A stretch of 64,000 nucleotides of DNA from Lysobacteraceae bacterium NML08-0793 (lineage in GTDB: Bacteria > Pseudomonadota > Gammaproteobacteria > Xanthomonadales > Xanthomonadaceae). Of this stretch, positions 27,863 to 36,110 are shown in pieces. Made by a program: the position numbers and the translations under genes. The notes under the pieces are model-generated. The model saw only the letters and a program-made list of their open reading frames with translations, made no database searches and had not been told where the DNA came from. The stretch covers positions 496,001-560,000 of the forward strand of contig NWQR01000002.1 in assembly GCA_002798275.1 (NCBI GenBank), given 5' to 3'. Numbering within the stretch: the stretch's first letter is position 1; the number at the start of each line of letters is the position of its first letter.

Positions 27863-28401
27863 CAGCCACCACTGCTGCGGCGATCGCTATCCCCGCCAAA
27901 ACCGCCACGGCTGATGGTCGGCTTCTGGTTGGGCTGCATATAAATCGGGGTAGCAGCAGTACGCCCTGGCGCGCCGCCGCGATACATGCCACGCTCACCG
28001 GCTTGTGCCGGGCGCTCCCAGCCGCCGTACTTGTTGCGGAATGCCGGGCTGGACTGCAAGCCGGTGACATTGCTGCCACTCATCATCCGACCCATCATGT
28101 AACCGGCCAAAATCGGCATGAAGCTGGAGCTGCGCTCGCGGCTGCCCTCTTCGCACTGGCCTTCGCCGTGCTCGGCCTCGCAATCCTTGCGACTGGCATA
28201 GCGGGGAGCCTGCTCCTGATGGGCTTTTTCCGCTGCGGCAAAGGCGCTTTCGCAGCTGCTGCGATCGCCGGTTTGCTGCGCGCATTCGGCAACCGAGGTA
28301 TACAAGCCTTCTTCCAACGTTGGCTCGGTGCTGCCGCAGGCAGTCAACCACAACGGGCTTGAGCCCATCAAAACCAAAGCCATGGTGCGCGAACGCTTCA
28401 T
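27862..28401 (-). CDS. ygiB: YgiB-like DUF1190 lipoprotein
   Basis: 179 residues. Signal with lipobox ending LTAC (Cys22), then DUF1190 features: VAECAQQTGDRSSCESAF and ASRKDCEAEHGEGQCEEG (paired Cys), a Met/Gly-rich middle (MPILAGYMMGRMMSGSN), and a Gly/Arg/Ser-rich tail. YgiB-type proteins are found next to ygiC and are surface or periplasmic lipoproteins of unknown function. The stop overlaps the ygiC start. Ribosome binding site weak (GGA 8 nt before ATG). Confidence 0.85.
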   Translation of the reverse strand: MKRSRTMALVLMGSSPLWLTACGSTEPTLEEGLYTSVAECAQQTGDRSSCESAFAAAEKAHQEQAPRYASRKDCEAEHGEGQCEEGSRERSSSFMPILAGYMMGRMMSGSNVTGLQSSPAFRNKYGGWERPAQAGERGMYRGGAPGRTAATPIYMQPNQKPTISRGGFGGDSDRRSSGG

Positions 28402-28457
28402 ATAGTGAATCCATCGAAATAATCAGAGGGCGATTTTTTCATGGCAGCAGACAAGCC

Positions 28458-29369
28458 TCAAGGCTGTTGCAACCACTGTTGGACGATTCGTCCAACACCT
28501 GCCAACACCGCTTCATCTTCGTCACGCACACCCTGCGGGTAATGGGCATCGGCCTCGTAATAGGCGGCAATCACCACCGGCTTGCGTCCTTCGCGCCAAA
28601 TAACCGCAACATCATGGGTTTTGTTCGGCATGCCTTCGCTAAAACCCGAGCCGGTTTTATCGCCTATCTGCCATCCCGGTGGAAAGCCGGCACGCAAGCG
28701 CTTCAAGCCGGTTTCGGTTGCAAGCATCCAGCCCTTCAAGTCTTCTCGCGCCCCATCGCCCAGAACATCACCGACAAACAGCCGTGCCACGGTTTCAGCC
28801 ATCGCGCGTGGTGTGGTGGTATCACGCACCTCACCGGCAGGCACGAAGTTCATTTCAGTTTCGTACCGATCAAGTCGGCTCACTTGATCACCCAACGCGC
28901 GCCAACGCGCGGTAACGCCTTCAGGACCGCCCAATTGTCGAATCAGCAAGTTCGCTGCCGTGTTATCGCTGGTAAGTTGGGCAGCTTTGGCAAGCTCAAT
29001 CATGTGCATGGCTTGAATACCGTTATCAAGCCGTGCCTGTATCACCGGCGCATGCGGCACCAAGTCATCAGCACTGAAAGGCAATGTCATCTCGGCAGCA
29101 AACTCGCCCTCACCCATTGCTCGCAACACCACTGCCGCCAGCAGCAGTTTGAAAGTGGAGTTCATGCCAAAACGCTCATCAGCGCGCAATGCCAAGTGGC
29201 GCCCGGTTTCGCTATCCAGCACATATACGCCCAAGCGCCCAGCACTTGTTTGCTGCAAATCCAGCAATTGTTGCTCGGCATCGCTATCCGTCCAGGCAGA
29301 TGGTCTGGCGCTACAGGCAGCCATTGCGACCATCAATCCAAACAGCAACAAGATGGCTTTGCGAAGCAT
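28458..29369 (-). CDS. bla: Class A serine beta-lactamase
   Basis: Hydrolyses beta-lactam antibiotics in the periplasm. The 303-residue precursor has all class A motifs with correct spacing: catalytic Ser71 in STFK, Ser134-Asp-Asn (SDN), Glu170 to Asn174 in the omega loop (ETEMN) and KTG in GDKTGSG. The signal peptide (MLRKAILLLFGLMVAMAACS) ends in AAC, a possible lipobox, so it may be lipid-anchored. GGAG is 6 nt before the ATG at 29369. No ampR-type regulator or mobile element is nearby, which points to an intrinsic chromosomal enzyme, as with the L2-like enzymes of Stenotrophomonas; spectrum cannot be told from sequence. Confidence 0.93.
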   Translation of the reverse strand: MLRKAILLLFGLMVAMAACSARPSAWTDSDAEQQLLDLQQTSAGRLGVYVLDSETGRHLALRADERFGMNSTFKLLLAAVVLRAMGEGEFAAEMTLPFSADDLVPHAPVIQARLDNGIQAMHMIELAKAAQLTSDNTAANLLIRQLGGPEGVTARWRALGDQVSRLDRYETEMNFVPAGEVRDTTTPRAMAETVARLFVGDVLGDGAREDLKGWMLATETGLKRLRAGFPPGWQIGDKTGSGFSEGMPNKTHDVAVIWREGRKPVVIAAYYEADAHYPQGVRDEDEAVLAGVGRIVQQWLQQP

Positions 29370-29386
29370 AGGACACTCCAACATAT

Positions 29387-29420
29387 GAAAAGCCCCGCAT
29401 GGTACCATGCGGGGCTTTTC
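29387..29420 (-). terminator. Intrinsic terminator after mdh
   Basis: A perfect 34-nt palindrome with AAAAGCCCCGCATG/CATGCGGGGCTTTT arms between the mdh stop and the bla start. It should end the mdh transcript and isolate bla. Confidence 0.85.
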
Positions 29421-29441
29421 AAGTTATCAGGGCAGCTGCAA

Positions 29442-30428
29442 TCAACCCAGCAAATGCGCAACGCCGGCGCGCTCTTCTTCCAACTCGGCCAAGGTCTTGT
29501 CCATAGCAGCGCGGCTGAAGTCATCAATCGGCAAATCCTTGACCACGGTGTATTCACCGTTTTCGCAGGTTACCGGCACGCCGTAAATCACGCCTTCAGG
29601 CACGCCGTAGCTGCCATCGGAGGGCACACCCATCGTTACCCACTTGCCATTGGTGCCAAGCGCCCAATCGCGCATGTGGTCGATGGCGGCATTGGCGGCG
29701 GAAGCAGCCGAGGACAGGCCACGAGCCTCAATAATCGCCGCGCCACGCTTGCCGACCACCGGGATGAAGGTGTTGGCGTTCCAGTCGGCATCGTTGATCT
29801 TGTCTTTCAACGAGGCGCCCGCCACGGTGGCAAAGCGGTAGTCGGGGTACATGGTCGGGCTGTGGTTGCCCCAAACCACCAGTTTTTCGATGTCGGCCAC
29901 GGCCACATCCGCCTTGCCGGCAAGCTGGCTGAGTGCGCGATTGTGATCCAGACGCAGCATCGCGGTGAAGTTCTTGGCCGGCAGATCCGGGGCGGACTTC
30001 ATGGCGATATAGGCATTGGTATTGGCCGGGTTGCCGACCACGATGACCTTGACATTGCGGCTGGCGACCTTGTTCAGCGCCTTGCCTTGTACGGTGAAGA
30101 TTTCGGCATTTTTCAGCAGCAAGTCCTTGCGCTCCATGCCAGGGCCGCGCGGCATCGCACCGACCAAGAGGGCGTAATCGGCATCCTTGAAGGCCACTTC
30201 CGGATCATCGGTGCCGACCATGCCTGCCAACAGCGGGAAGGCGCAGTCTTCCAGTTCCATCATCACGCCCTTCAGCGCAGCCTGGGCTTTTTCCAGCGGC
30301 AATTCCAGCAGTTGCAGAATCACCGGCTGGTCTTTGCCGAGCATTTCGCCGGAGGCGATGCGGAACAGCAAGGCGTAACCGATTTGACCGGCAGCGCCGG
30401 TCACGGCAACACGGACGGGTTTCTTCAT
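29442..30428 (-). CDS. mdh: Malate dehydrogenase
   Basis: Oxidises malate to oxaloacetate with NAD in the TCA cycle. The 328-residue protein belongs to the cytosolic-type MDH group common in beta- and gammaproteobacteria: nucleotide-binding [19 protein letters not shown], the Arg-containing [33 protein letters not shown] and the catalytic His in [12 protein letters not shown]. The ATG at 30428 has GAGG 9 nt upstream; the longer frame is not conserved. Followed by a strong terminator. Upstream lie the glutaredoxin-like gene and the aminotransferase on the same strand. Confidence 0.97.
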   Translation of the reverse strand: MKKPVRVAVTGAAGQIGYALLFRIASGEMLGKDQPVILQLLELPLEKAQAALKGVMMELEDCAFPLLAGMVGTDDPEVAFKDADYALLVGAMPRGPGMERKDLLLKNAEIFTVQGKALNKVASRNVKVIVVGNPANTNAYIAMKSAPDLPAKNFTAMLRLDHNRALSQLAGKADVAVADIEKLVVWGNHSPTMYPDYRFATVAGASLKDKINDADWNANTFIPVVGKRGAAIIEARGLSSAASAANAAIDHMRDWALGTNGKWVTMGVPSDGSYGVPEGVIYGVPVTCENGEYTVVKDLPIDDFSRAAMDKTLAELEEERAGVAHLLG

Positions 30429-30493
30429 GGCAAAAATCCTCGTGGGTTGAAAAGAACAAGTGGCGATGCCAACCAAGGCATCCTGGAAAAACG

Positions 30494-30853
30494 CTAGTGC
30501 AAACGGTAGCCCTGTGGCGCGAGCAGCTCTTGCAGGCGTTCGGTGTTGTAGCCGTGCACCACCGTCTGCCCGACCACCGTAACCGGCACACCACGAGCGC
30601 CCAATGCACGCATCGCGGCATCACCTTCGGGGCTGTCTACATTCAGCGCCTGGTATTTGACACCGGCACGCTTGAAGTCTGCCCGCAGCTTGCGGCAATA
30701 GCCGCACCAGTCGGCATACAGCATGACGATGCCGGTGCTGCCGGTGCCTTTGCGCGGGTCATGCTCGGCAAGTTTGCTGCTTGCCGCCTGATTGGCGAAG
30801 TGCAGCACTCCGCCAATCAGCGCAACCGCCAATAGCAGCCACAGGGCACGCAT
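30494..30853 (-). CDS. Membrane-anchored glutaredoxin-like thiol protein
   Basis: 119 residues: an N-terminal membrane anchor ([20 protein letters not shown]), a short linker, then a glutaredoxin/NrdH-like domain with the redox motif [14 protein letters not shown] (Cys-Gly-Tyr-Cys), the cis-Pro segment GVPVTVV and the glutathione-site-like [11 protein letters not shown]. It probably reduces or shuttles disulfides at the periplasmic face of the inner membrane; the partner is unknown. It begins 5 nt after the aminotransferase stop, so the two are cotranscribed. Confidence 0.85.
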   Translation of the reverse strand: MRALWLLLAVALIGGVLHFANQAASSKLAEHDPRKGTGSTGIVMLYADWCGYCRKLRADFKRAGVKYQALNVDSPEGDAAMRALGARGVPVTVVGQTVVHGYNTERLQELLAPQGYRLH

Positions 30854-30858
30854 CAGGT

Positions 30859-32058
30859 TCAGACCATTTCCGCAAAGAATTCGCGGATACGCTCCATGCC
30901 CGGCGCCAATTGCGGGGTCGGGCAGGTATAGCTGATGCGCAGCGCGCGCGGCTCACCGAAGGCCGAACCCGGCACGCAGGCCACCCCCTTGGCTTCCAAC
31001 AGGGCACTGCACAACTCGATATCGTTGTTCACCTGCTTGCCGTTATGCGACTTGCCAAAATAGGCGCTGATGTCCGGGAACACATAGAACGCGCCCTGCG
31101 GACGCGGGCAGATGATGCCGGGAATGCTGTCCAGCACGGCCAGCACCTGATCGCGCTTTTGGGCGAACTCGCGGCATTTTTCTTCCGGCACATCCTGCGG
31201 GCCGGTCAGCGCAGCCACGGCGGCGGCATTGATGACTTCCGGCAGGCTGGTGATGTGGTTGGAGTTCATCGTGGTGATGGCATTGGCCACCACTTCGGGG
31301 CCTGCCAAAAGACCCACGCGCCAACCCGGCATGCCATAGCTCTTGGACAGCGAATCGACAAAAATCACCCGGTCTTTCAGCTCCGGCCGCAGCTGCACGA
31401 AGTTGTGATAGCCCACACCGTCGAACACCATCTGGTTGTAGAGGTCGTCGGCAATAATCCAAGTATCGGGATACTTGGCGATGACATCGGCAAGCGCTGC
31501 GATTTCTTCGCGGCTATACACCATGCCGGTCGGGTTGGACGGGTTGTTGAACAGCAACATGCGCGGCTTTTTGGCAAGCGCGGCATCCAGTTGCGCCGGG
31601 GTCAGCTTGTAATCCTGCTCAGCCGGGCACGGCAGCAGCTCGATCTTGGCATTGACGATTTCGGCAATATCCACATAGCTGGTCCAGTACGGCGTGGGGA
31701 AAGCGATGGTATCGCCTTCGTCCAGCAGCGCTTCGGCAAGGTTGTAGAGGATGTGCTTGGCGCCGATGCCGGTCGCGCAATTGGCACGGGTATAGCCAGT
31801 CAGCCCCAAGCGCTCCAGATGCACCAAGAACGCATCCAGCAGCTCCAGCGCGCCCCGGTTGCTGCCGTACTGGCCGCTGTCTTGCTTCAGCCATTCGGCC
31901 ACCGCCTGATACACATGATCGCCGGGCAAAAAGTTCGGCACGCCAATGGAAAAGCTGATGATGTCGCGGCCTTCGGCCTTCATTTGTTTGGCTTTTTCAG
32001 CAATCTGCATGATGGCGCTGGGTTTGGCGCGACCAATGCGCTGGGCAAGTTTGGGCAT
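30859..32058 (-). CDS. Class I aminotransferase, aspartate-type
   Basis: 399-residue PLP enzyme. Motifs: ISFSIGVPNFLPGDHV, the substrate loop YGSNRGALELLDAF, NNPSNPTGMVYSREE, ADDLYNQMVF (PLP-binding Asp and Tyr) and the Schiff-base Lys in SLSKSYGMPGWRVG; the C-terminal Arg for the alpha-carboxylate is in ALRISYTCP. The set fits subgroup I-gamma/I-beta aspartate (or aspartate/prephenate) aminotransferases. The start is ATG 32058, with only a weak ribosome binding site. The leader 15-25 nt upstream contains ACCTCCTTT, complementary to Shine-Dalgarno sequences. Confidence 0.9.
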   Translation of the reverse strand: MPKLAQRIGRAKPSAIMQIAEKAKQMKAEGRDIISFSIGVPNFLPGDHVYQAVAEWLKQDSGQYGSNRGALELLDAFLVHLERLGLTGYTRANCATGIGAKHILYNLAEALLDEGDTIAFPTPYWTSYVDIAEIVNAKIELLPCPAEQDYKLTPAQLDAALAKKPRMLLFNNPSNPTGMVYSREEIAALADVIAKYPDTWIIADDLYNQMVFDGVGYHNFVQLRPELKDRVIFVDSLSKSYGMPGWRVGLLAGPEVVANAITTMNSNHITSLPEVINAAAVAALTGPQDVPEEKCREFAQKRDQVLAVLDSIPGIICPRPQGAFYVFPDISAYFGKSHNGKQVNNDIELCSALLEAKGVACVPGSAFGEPRALRISYTCPTPQLAPGMERIREFFAEMV

Positions 32059-32271
32059 GTCGAATCTCGCTGTCGGAAAGGAGGTAAAACTAAACGCCTG
32101 AAGGCGGTGCAAAGCCCGGAGATTTTACCACGCGCCCCGGTGCTTACCCGCAAAAACCCCTATATCTGCCCTGCCCCGTTCGCTGCCGTCCCATCGCCCA
32201 CGGGCAGCGGACGCACAATCGCGCCCGCCCCCAATTGCACGTCTGCAACAGCCAATCCCCGCAGCCCCCCA

Positions 32272-34428
32272 TCAAAACCCGAACGAGGCTTGCAGATAGT
32301 AGGTACGCGGGGTGCCGAGGTACTTGCCACGATTGTTGTCGTCGAAGGAACGGGTGAAGTAATCGCGGTCAAACAGGTTGCGGATGCCAAAGCCAATCTT
32401 CAGATCGTTCATGTTCGGGCCGAAGTCATAGGCAACACGGGCATTCCAGACTGCATAACCTGGGATGCGCCCCATGTTGCCGGCAGCATTTTCGGCCTCG
32501 GTATTTTCATTGTCGGCATACTGCCCCGACTGATACAGCGATTCCAAATCAAGACGCAGGCCGGCACGGCTGTAACCGATGCCAAACAAGCCTTTGTGAC
32601 GGGATGAAAAAGGCACCTGATTGCCGTAATTGGGGCCGCTTTGCCGGATGCTGGCATCGGAATAGACATAGTTGAAGCGCAAATCGACGCCTTCCAGCGC
32701 CGGGTTGAGCGCCCCCAGCCGATAAACCAGCGCCGTTTCCAGCCCTTGATGGCGAGTCTTGCCTCGGGCAATCACACTATCGTTGGTTTGGCTGCTGTCG
32801 TACTGATTGTCGAAATGAATGAGGAATAGATTGGCTTCCGCCTGTAACGGGCCGTTGTCATAGCGGCTGCCCAGCTCCCAGGTACGCGCCTTTTCCGGCT
32901 TGATGGCATCCACCGCCACGCGATTGGGCATCTGGCTATATTGCACGCTGCCAAACGAGCCTTCGGTATTGGCATACAGGCTCCAGGCATCGCTGAGGCG
33001 ATAGCGCACATTCAATGCCGGCAGCAGCGCATGGTATTTGCCGGTATAAGGCGTCTTGGTGAGCACATTCAGTTGCTCTTGGTCGATGATTTCGTAGCGG
33101 ATGCCGGGTGTCAGTGTCCAATCGGCGATTTCAATCCGGTCATCGACATAAAAGGCGTGAGCTCGGGTCTGCCCGCGGGTATCGCGATCCTTGCGGCTGC
33201 CCCGATGCGGAAACACATTGGCATTGATGGGCTCACGATAACGCTGTTCGCTGCTGGCCTCATTCACATGGCGATAGCCGATGCCCAACTCATGCCGGAC
33301 TTGCCCGCTGACAAAGCCCTGCGCAAAGCGCCCTTCAAGGCCGCGCACCCAATAATTGCGCGGCGAAAGCGAAAGAAAACTGCCCTGATCGAGATAGCCG
33401 CTGCGCAAGGTGCGGGTGTAAAAGGCATTGAGTGCCAACTCACGATCATCGCGCTGATACAGATAATTGAGGCCGATGACCTTGCGCCGCCCCCAGAAGC
33501 TGTCTTTTTCGCGAACCGACTGAATCGGATTGGCCGCATACTGCGCCTGATCAAGCCCGCCGGGCATGTCGGCACGTCCTTCGTAGTATTGCAGCAGCGC
33601 ATTCAGACTGTGATGCGCATTGAAATCCATCCGGCCTTTGAGAATCAGGTCATCAATTCGGGTATCGCTGTGATCACGATAATCGCCGCCACGCATTCCC
33701 GAATACAGCAAGGCAGCGCCAAAACCATTGTCCAAGGTGCCGCCCAGCAGCAGATTGGCATGGGCACGCTGGCCTTCCTGTTCGGCGCGCGGGCTGTGCT
33801 CCCATTGCACCGCCCCCTGCACGGCAAAGCTCTCGGGAATGGCGCGGGTAACGAAATTGACGATGCCGCCAACATTCTGCGGCCCATAGCGCACAGCACC
33901 ACCGCCCCGCACCACATCCAGCGCCTCGATATTCCCGAGCGTCAAGCCGCCAAAAGACATTTGCGGCTGCCCATAGGGCGCGAACGGCAGCGGGATGCCA
34001 TCGAGCAGCAAGGTCGAGCGCGAGGCCAGACGCGGGTTGAGGCCGCGAATGCCGAAATTCATCGCCATCTCGTGACTGCCGGTACCGTTGTTTTCCGGCG
34101 CATTCACACCGGGAATGCGATTTAGCACATCGCGCACCGTAACCGCCCCCACACGCTCGAAGTCCTCACGGCGCAGCACATCACGCGCACCGGGATGGTT
34201 GCGCACATCATCCTTGTCGGCAGTGCCCAACCAGTCCCCCACCACGGTGATAACGGCCAACGGCGCCTCTTCCTTTGCCAAGGCAGGCGACGTGGCTGTT
34301 TCGGCCTGAGCAGGCACATCGGCCGTCGGCGGGGGTTGTGGTTGAGCATGCAGCGGCAGGCTGCCGATACCCGCCAAAAACAGGGCATAGGCAAGACGGT
34401 TGCGTTTGAGTGCGGGCAGAGCAAGCAT
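32272..34428 (-). CDS. TonB-dependent outer-membrane receptor (FecA-like)
   Basis: 718 residues. Signal peptide (about 1-28), TonB-box-like PLAVITVVGD, plug domain (about 75-195, with RDVLNRIPGVNAPENN, FGIRGLNPRLASRSTLLLDG and EALDVVRGGGAVRYGPQNVGG), then a 22-stranded barrel ending in Phe (YYLQASFGF). The plug resembles receptors for ferric citrate or related chelates (FecA group), but there is no N-terminal signalling domain, so it does not drive a FecR/FecI cascade. A Fur-box-like site lies upstream. Iron-siderophore import across the outer membrane with TonB energy is the role; ligand unknown. Confidence 0.93.
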   Translation of the reverse strand: MLALPALKRNRLAYALFLAGIGSLPLHAQPQPPPTADVPAQAETATSPALAKEEAPLAVITVVGDWLGTADKDDVRNHPGARDVLRREDFERVGAVTVRDVLNRIPGVNAPENNGTGSHEMAMNFGIRGLNPRLASRSTLLLDGIPLPFAPYGQPQMSFGGLTLGNIEALDVVRGGGAVRYGPQNVGGIVNFVTRAIPESFAVQGAVQWEHSPRAEQEGQRAHANLLLGGTLDNGFGAALLYSGMRGGDYRDHSDTRIDDLILKGRMDFNAHHSLNALLQYYEGRADMPGGLDQAQYAANPIQSVREKDSFWGRRKVIGLNYLYQRDDRELALNAFYTRTLRSGYLDQGSFLSLSPRNYWVRGLEGRFAQGFVSGQVRHELGIGYRHVNEASSEQRYREPINANVFPHRGSRKDRDTRGQTRAHAFYVDDRIEIADWTLTPGIRYEIIDQEQLNVLTKTPYTGKYHALLPALNVRYRLSDAWSLYANTEGSFGSVQYSQMPNRVAVDAIKPEKARTWELGSRYDNGPLQAEANLFLIHFDNQYDSSQTNDSVIARGKTRHQGLETALVYRLGALNPALEGVDLRFNYVYSDASIRQSGPNYGNQVPFSSRHKGLFGIGYSRAGLRLDLESLYQSGQYADNENTEAENAAGNMGRIPGYAVWNARVAYDFGPNMNDLKIGFGIRNLFDRDYFTRSFDDNNRGKYLGTPRTYYLQASFGF

Positions 34429-34443
34429 GAAATAAGCCTTTAT

Positions 34444-34461
34444 TGAGTATCATTTTCAATT
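34444..34461 (-). promoter_or_regulatory. Fur-box-like operator upstream of the FecA-like receptor
   Basis: On the minus strand the site reads AATTGAAAATGATACTCAA around 34443-34461; the TGAAAATGATACTC core fits much of the Fur consensus. It sits 15 to 33 nt before the receptor ATG, where Fur would block transcription when iron is plentiful. Confidence 0.6.
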
Positions 34462-34501
34462 ATAGCCAAATTCATGTCACGCACTGCACCGCAATGCGGT
34501 C

Positions 34502-35311
34502 TTATTCCACTGGCAGGCGCAGCCAACACACACCCGGCATCTTGTTACCCAGCGGGGTTTTCTCAAGCCAAGGAATCAGCCAGCGCAGCGGCCCGCGCGG
34601 GAACAGGAAGGTCACGTTGTGCACTTCAACCGGCTGTCCAATCCAGCGCGAGAGCGTCGGCGCAAGCTGATTGCGGTCGATACCCCAAGGCATCGGTGGC
34701 GTGCGGTAGTGCCGGGTTTTCATCCAGCCGCGCGCGCTCAAGGTTCGACGCGAGAGCCTGCGGCTCAAATAGTCGAACATCAAAATGGCGCCGGGAAAAC
34801 GCGCCGCCATCGCAGTGAACAAGGCCGCGACCTGTTCTTCCTTGAAATACATGAACAGCCCTTGGGCGGTGATGAATACCGCCCGCCCCGGCGGTACGGC
34901 ATCGAACCAGGCCGTATCGAGCGCACTGATGGCAAGATGCAGATGCTGCGCATCGGGTTTGATGAAGCGCTCGCGCACCGCCATCGCCTCGGGCAGATCG
35001 ACGCTGAGCCATAACGCATGCGGTGCCTCGATGCGAAAACGCTGGGTTTCCAGCCCCTCGCCCAGATTGACGATGACGCCATCTGGATGCTCGCGTAAAA
35101 ACGCGCGCAACTTGTCATCAAACAACTGCGAACGCACGCCGTGTGAAGCATCGGCCTTGCCGAAACGACGTACATAGTCGTAGTCGATGACGCGGTAGAT
35201 TTCTAGGCATTTTTCATCGCGGATGCAGCCATCTGTACGCGCCGCCTCGCTGGCGCGGTTGTGCAGCGGCCAGAGTGTGGTTTCCGGAACGCCAGTCAAA
35301 TCGGCTTTCAT
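34502..35311 (-). CDS. Class I SAM-dependent methyltransferase (leucine carboxyl methyltransferase-like)
   Basis: 269 residues with the LCMT/PPM1-type plan: RASEAARTDGCIRDEKCLEI, RFGKADASHGVRSQLFDD, the SAM loop VIVNLGEGLETQRFRIE, WLSVDLPEAMAVRERFI and VFITAQGLFMYFKEEQVAAL. Members methylate carboxyl or hydroxyl groups, in bacteria often on polyketides or other small metabolites; the substrate here is unknown. The ATG at 35311 has GGAGG 5 nt before it; the ATG at 35323 and GTG at 35326 are poorer. It follows the FMN reductase by 11 nt in one operon. Confidence 0.85.
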   Translation of the reverse strand: MKADLTGVPETTLWPLHNRASEAARTDGCIRDEKCLEIYRVIDYDYVRRFGKADASHGVRSQLFDDKLRAFLREHPDGVIVNLGEGLETQRFRIEAPHALWLSVDLPEAMAVRERFIKPDAQHLHLAISALDTAWFDAVPPGRAVFITAQGLFMYFKEEQVAALFTAMAARFPGAILMFDYLSRRLSRRTLSARGWMKTRHYRTPPMPWGIDRNQLAPTLSRWIGQPVEVHNVTFLFPRGPLRWLIPWLEKTPLGNKMPGVCWLRLPVE

Positions 35312-35322
35312 CAGCCCCTCCA

Positions 35323-35895
35323 TCACGCCGCGTGCTTTTCAATCAAAGCCACGAAGCGGTCGATATGGCCTTGCAAAAATGCGCGGGTGGATTCGACATG
35401 GATGCGCCCTTCCGCATCGAACAGGTCGGGGGAGTTGCCCAGAAACACTTCGGGCTGGCCAAGTATGGGCATATCGAAATATGACAGCGCCAGACGCAAG
35501 TTCTTGCTGGCACTGTAGCCACCCATCTTGCCGACCGAATGGCTGATGATCGCCGTCGGCTTGTTTTTCCAGGCCACATCACTATTGGGCTTGGAGCCAA
35601 TATCGACGGCGTTCTTCAAACAGGCCGGAATGGTGCGATTGTTTTCCGCGCTGACAAACAGCACACCGGCGGCCGCCTTGATGCGCTCGCGGAAGCGGGT
35701 ATAGCTTTCCGGCACCGGAAAGCCGGTTTCGTTCGGGTCGTCGTAATCGAAGTTGTACAGCGGCAGCTCACCGATTTCGACAATTTCCGCGCGATAGCCC
35801 GCAGGAAACATCTCGATTACATTCAGCGCCGTCTTGCGTGCGTATGAGCCGCGTCGCAGGCTGCCCACCAATACTGCAATTTTCTTCTCGTGCAT
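35323..35895 (-). CDS. NADPH-dependent FMN reductase-family oxidoreductase
   Basis: 190-residue flavodoxin-fold protein: AVLVGSLRRGSYARKTAL (FMN phosphate loop), VLFVSAENNRTIPACLKNAVD (the usual 'PEYNxSxPGxLKNAxDW' element in altered form) and VGKMGGYSASKNLRLAL. Such enzymes reduce free flavin, quinones or metals (ChrR/YieF group); flavin reductases can release iron from siderophores, which would fit the receptor next door but is inference. It diverges from the second TonB receptor across 215 nt containing a Fur-like box, so it may be iron-controlled. Confidence 0.88.
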   Translation of the reverse strand: MHEKKIAVLVGSLRRGSYARKTALNVIEMFPAGYRAEIVEIGELPLYNFDYDDPNETGFPVPESYTRFRERIKAAAGVLFVSAENNRTIPACLKNAVDIGSKPNSDVAWKNKPTAIISHSVGKMGGYSASKNLRLALSYFDMPILGQPEVFLGNSPDLFDAEGRIHVESTRAFLQGHIDRFVALIEKHAA

Positions 35896-36039
35896 GGCCT
35901 TGCCTCATTGCCAGATGAATGGAGTTCGGCTGGCACTAACCGGGCATCGGCGGCTTGCTGGCGGCAAGTTTACGCCACTTGAGTCGAAATTCATCCCCCG
36001 CAAAGCATCGCCTCGGCACGCTCGATTCTTTTTGATGAA

Positions 36040-36058
36040 ATTGAGATTAATTCTCATT
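36040..36058 (+). promoter_or_regulatory. Fur-box-like operator between FMN reductase and TonB receptor
   Basis: ATTGAGATTAATTCTCATT holds the inverted repeat TGAGA-N5-TCTCA, close to proteobacterial Fur sites of the TTGAGAAT-type. It lies 52 nt before the receptor start and about 145 nt before the divergent reductase start. Confidence 0.7.
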
Positions 36059-36110
36059 AATATGGCACATCTGCTGCATCCGCCGCAGATTCCCTGTCTG
36101 GAGAACCCCC

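Noticed and set aside
28320-30497. 725-codon plus-strand frame covering bla and mdh
   Set aside because: Antisense to two well-supported genes, rich in Gln/His/Arg, no domain recognisable.
32074-32083. A plus-strand gene started by the perfect AAAGGAGGT
   Set aside because: No start codon with a protein-like frame follows within a useful distance.
30781-32607. 608-codon plus-strand frame opposite the aminotransferase
   Set aside because: Shadow of the aminotransferase codon pattern; no start signal or domain.
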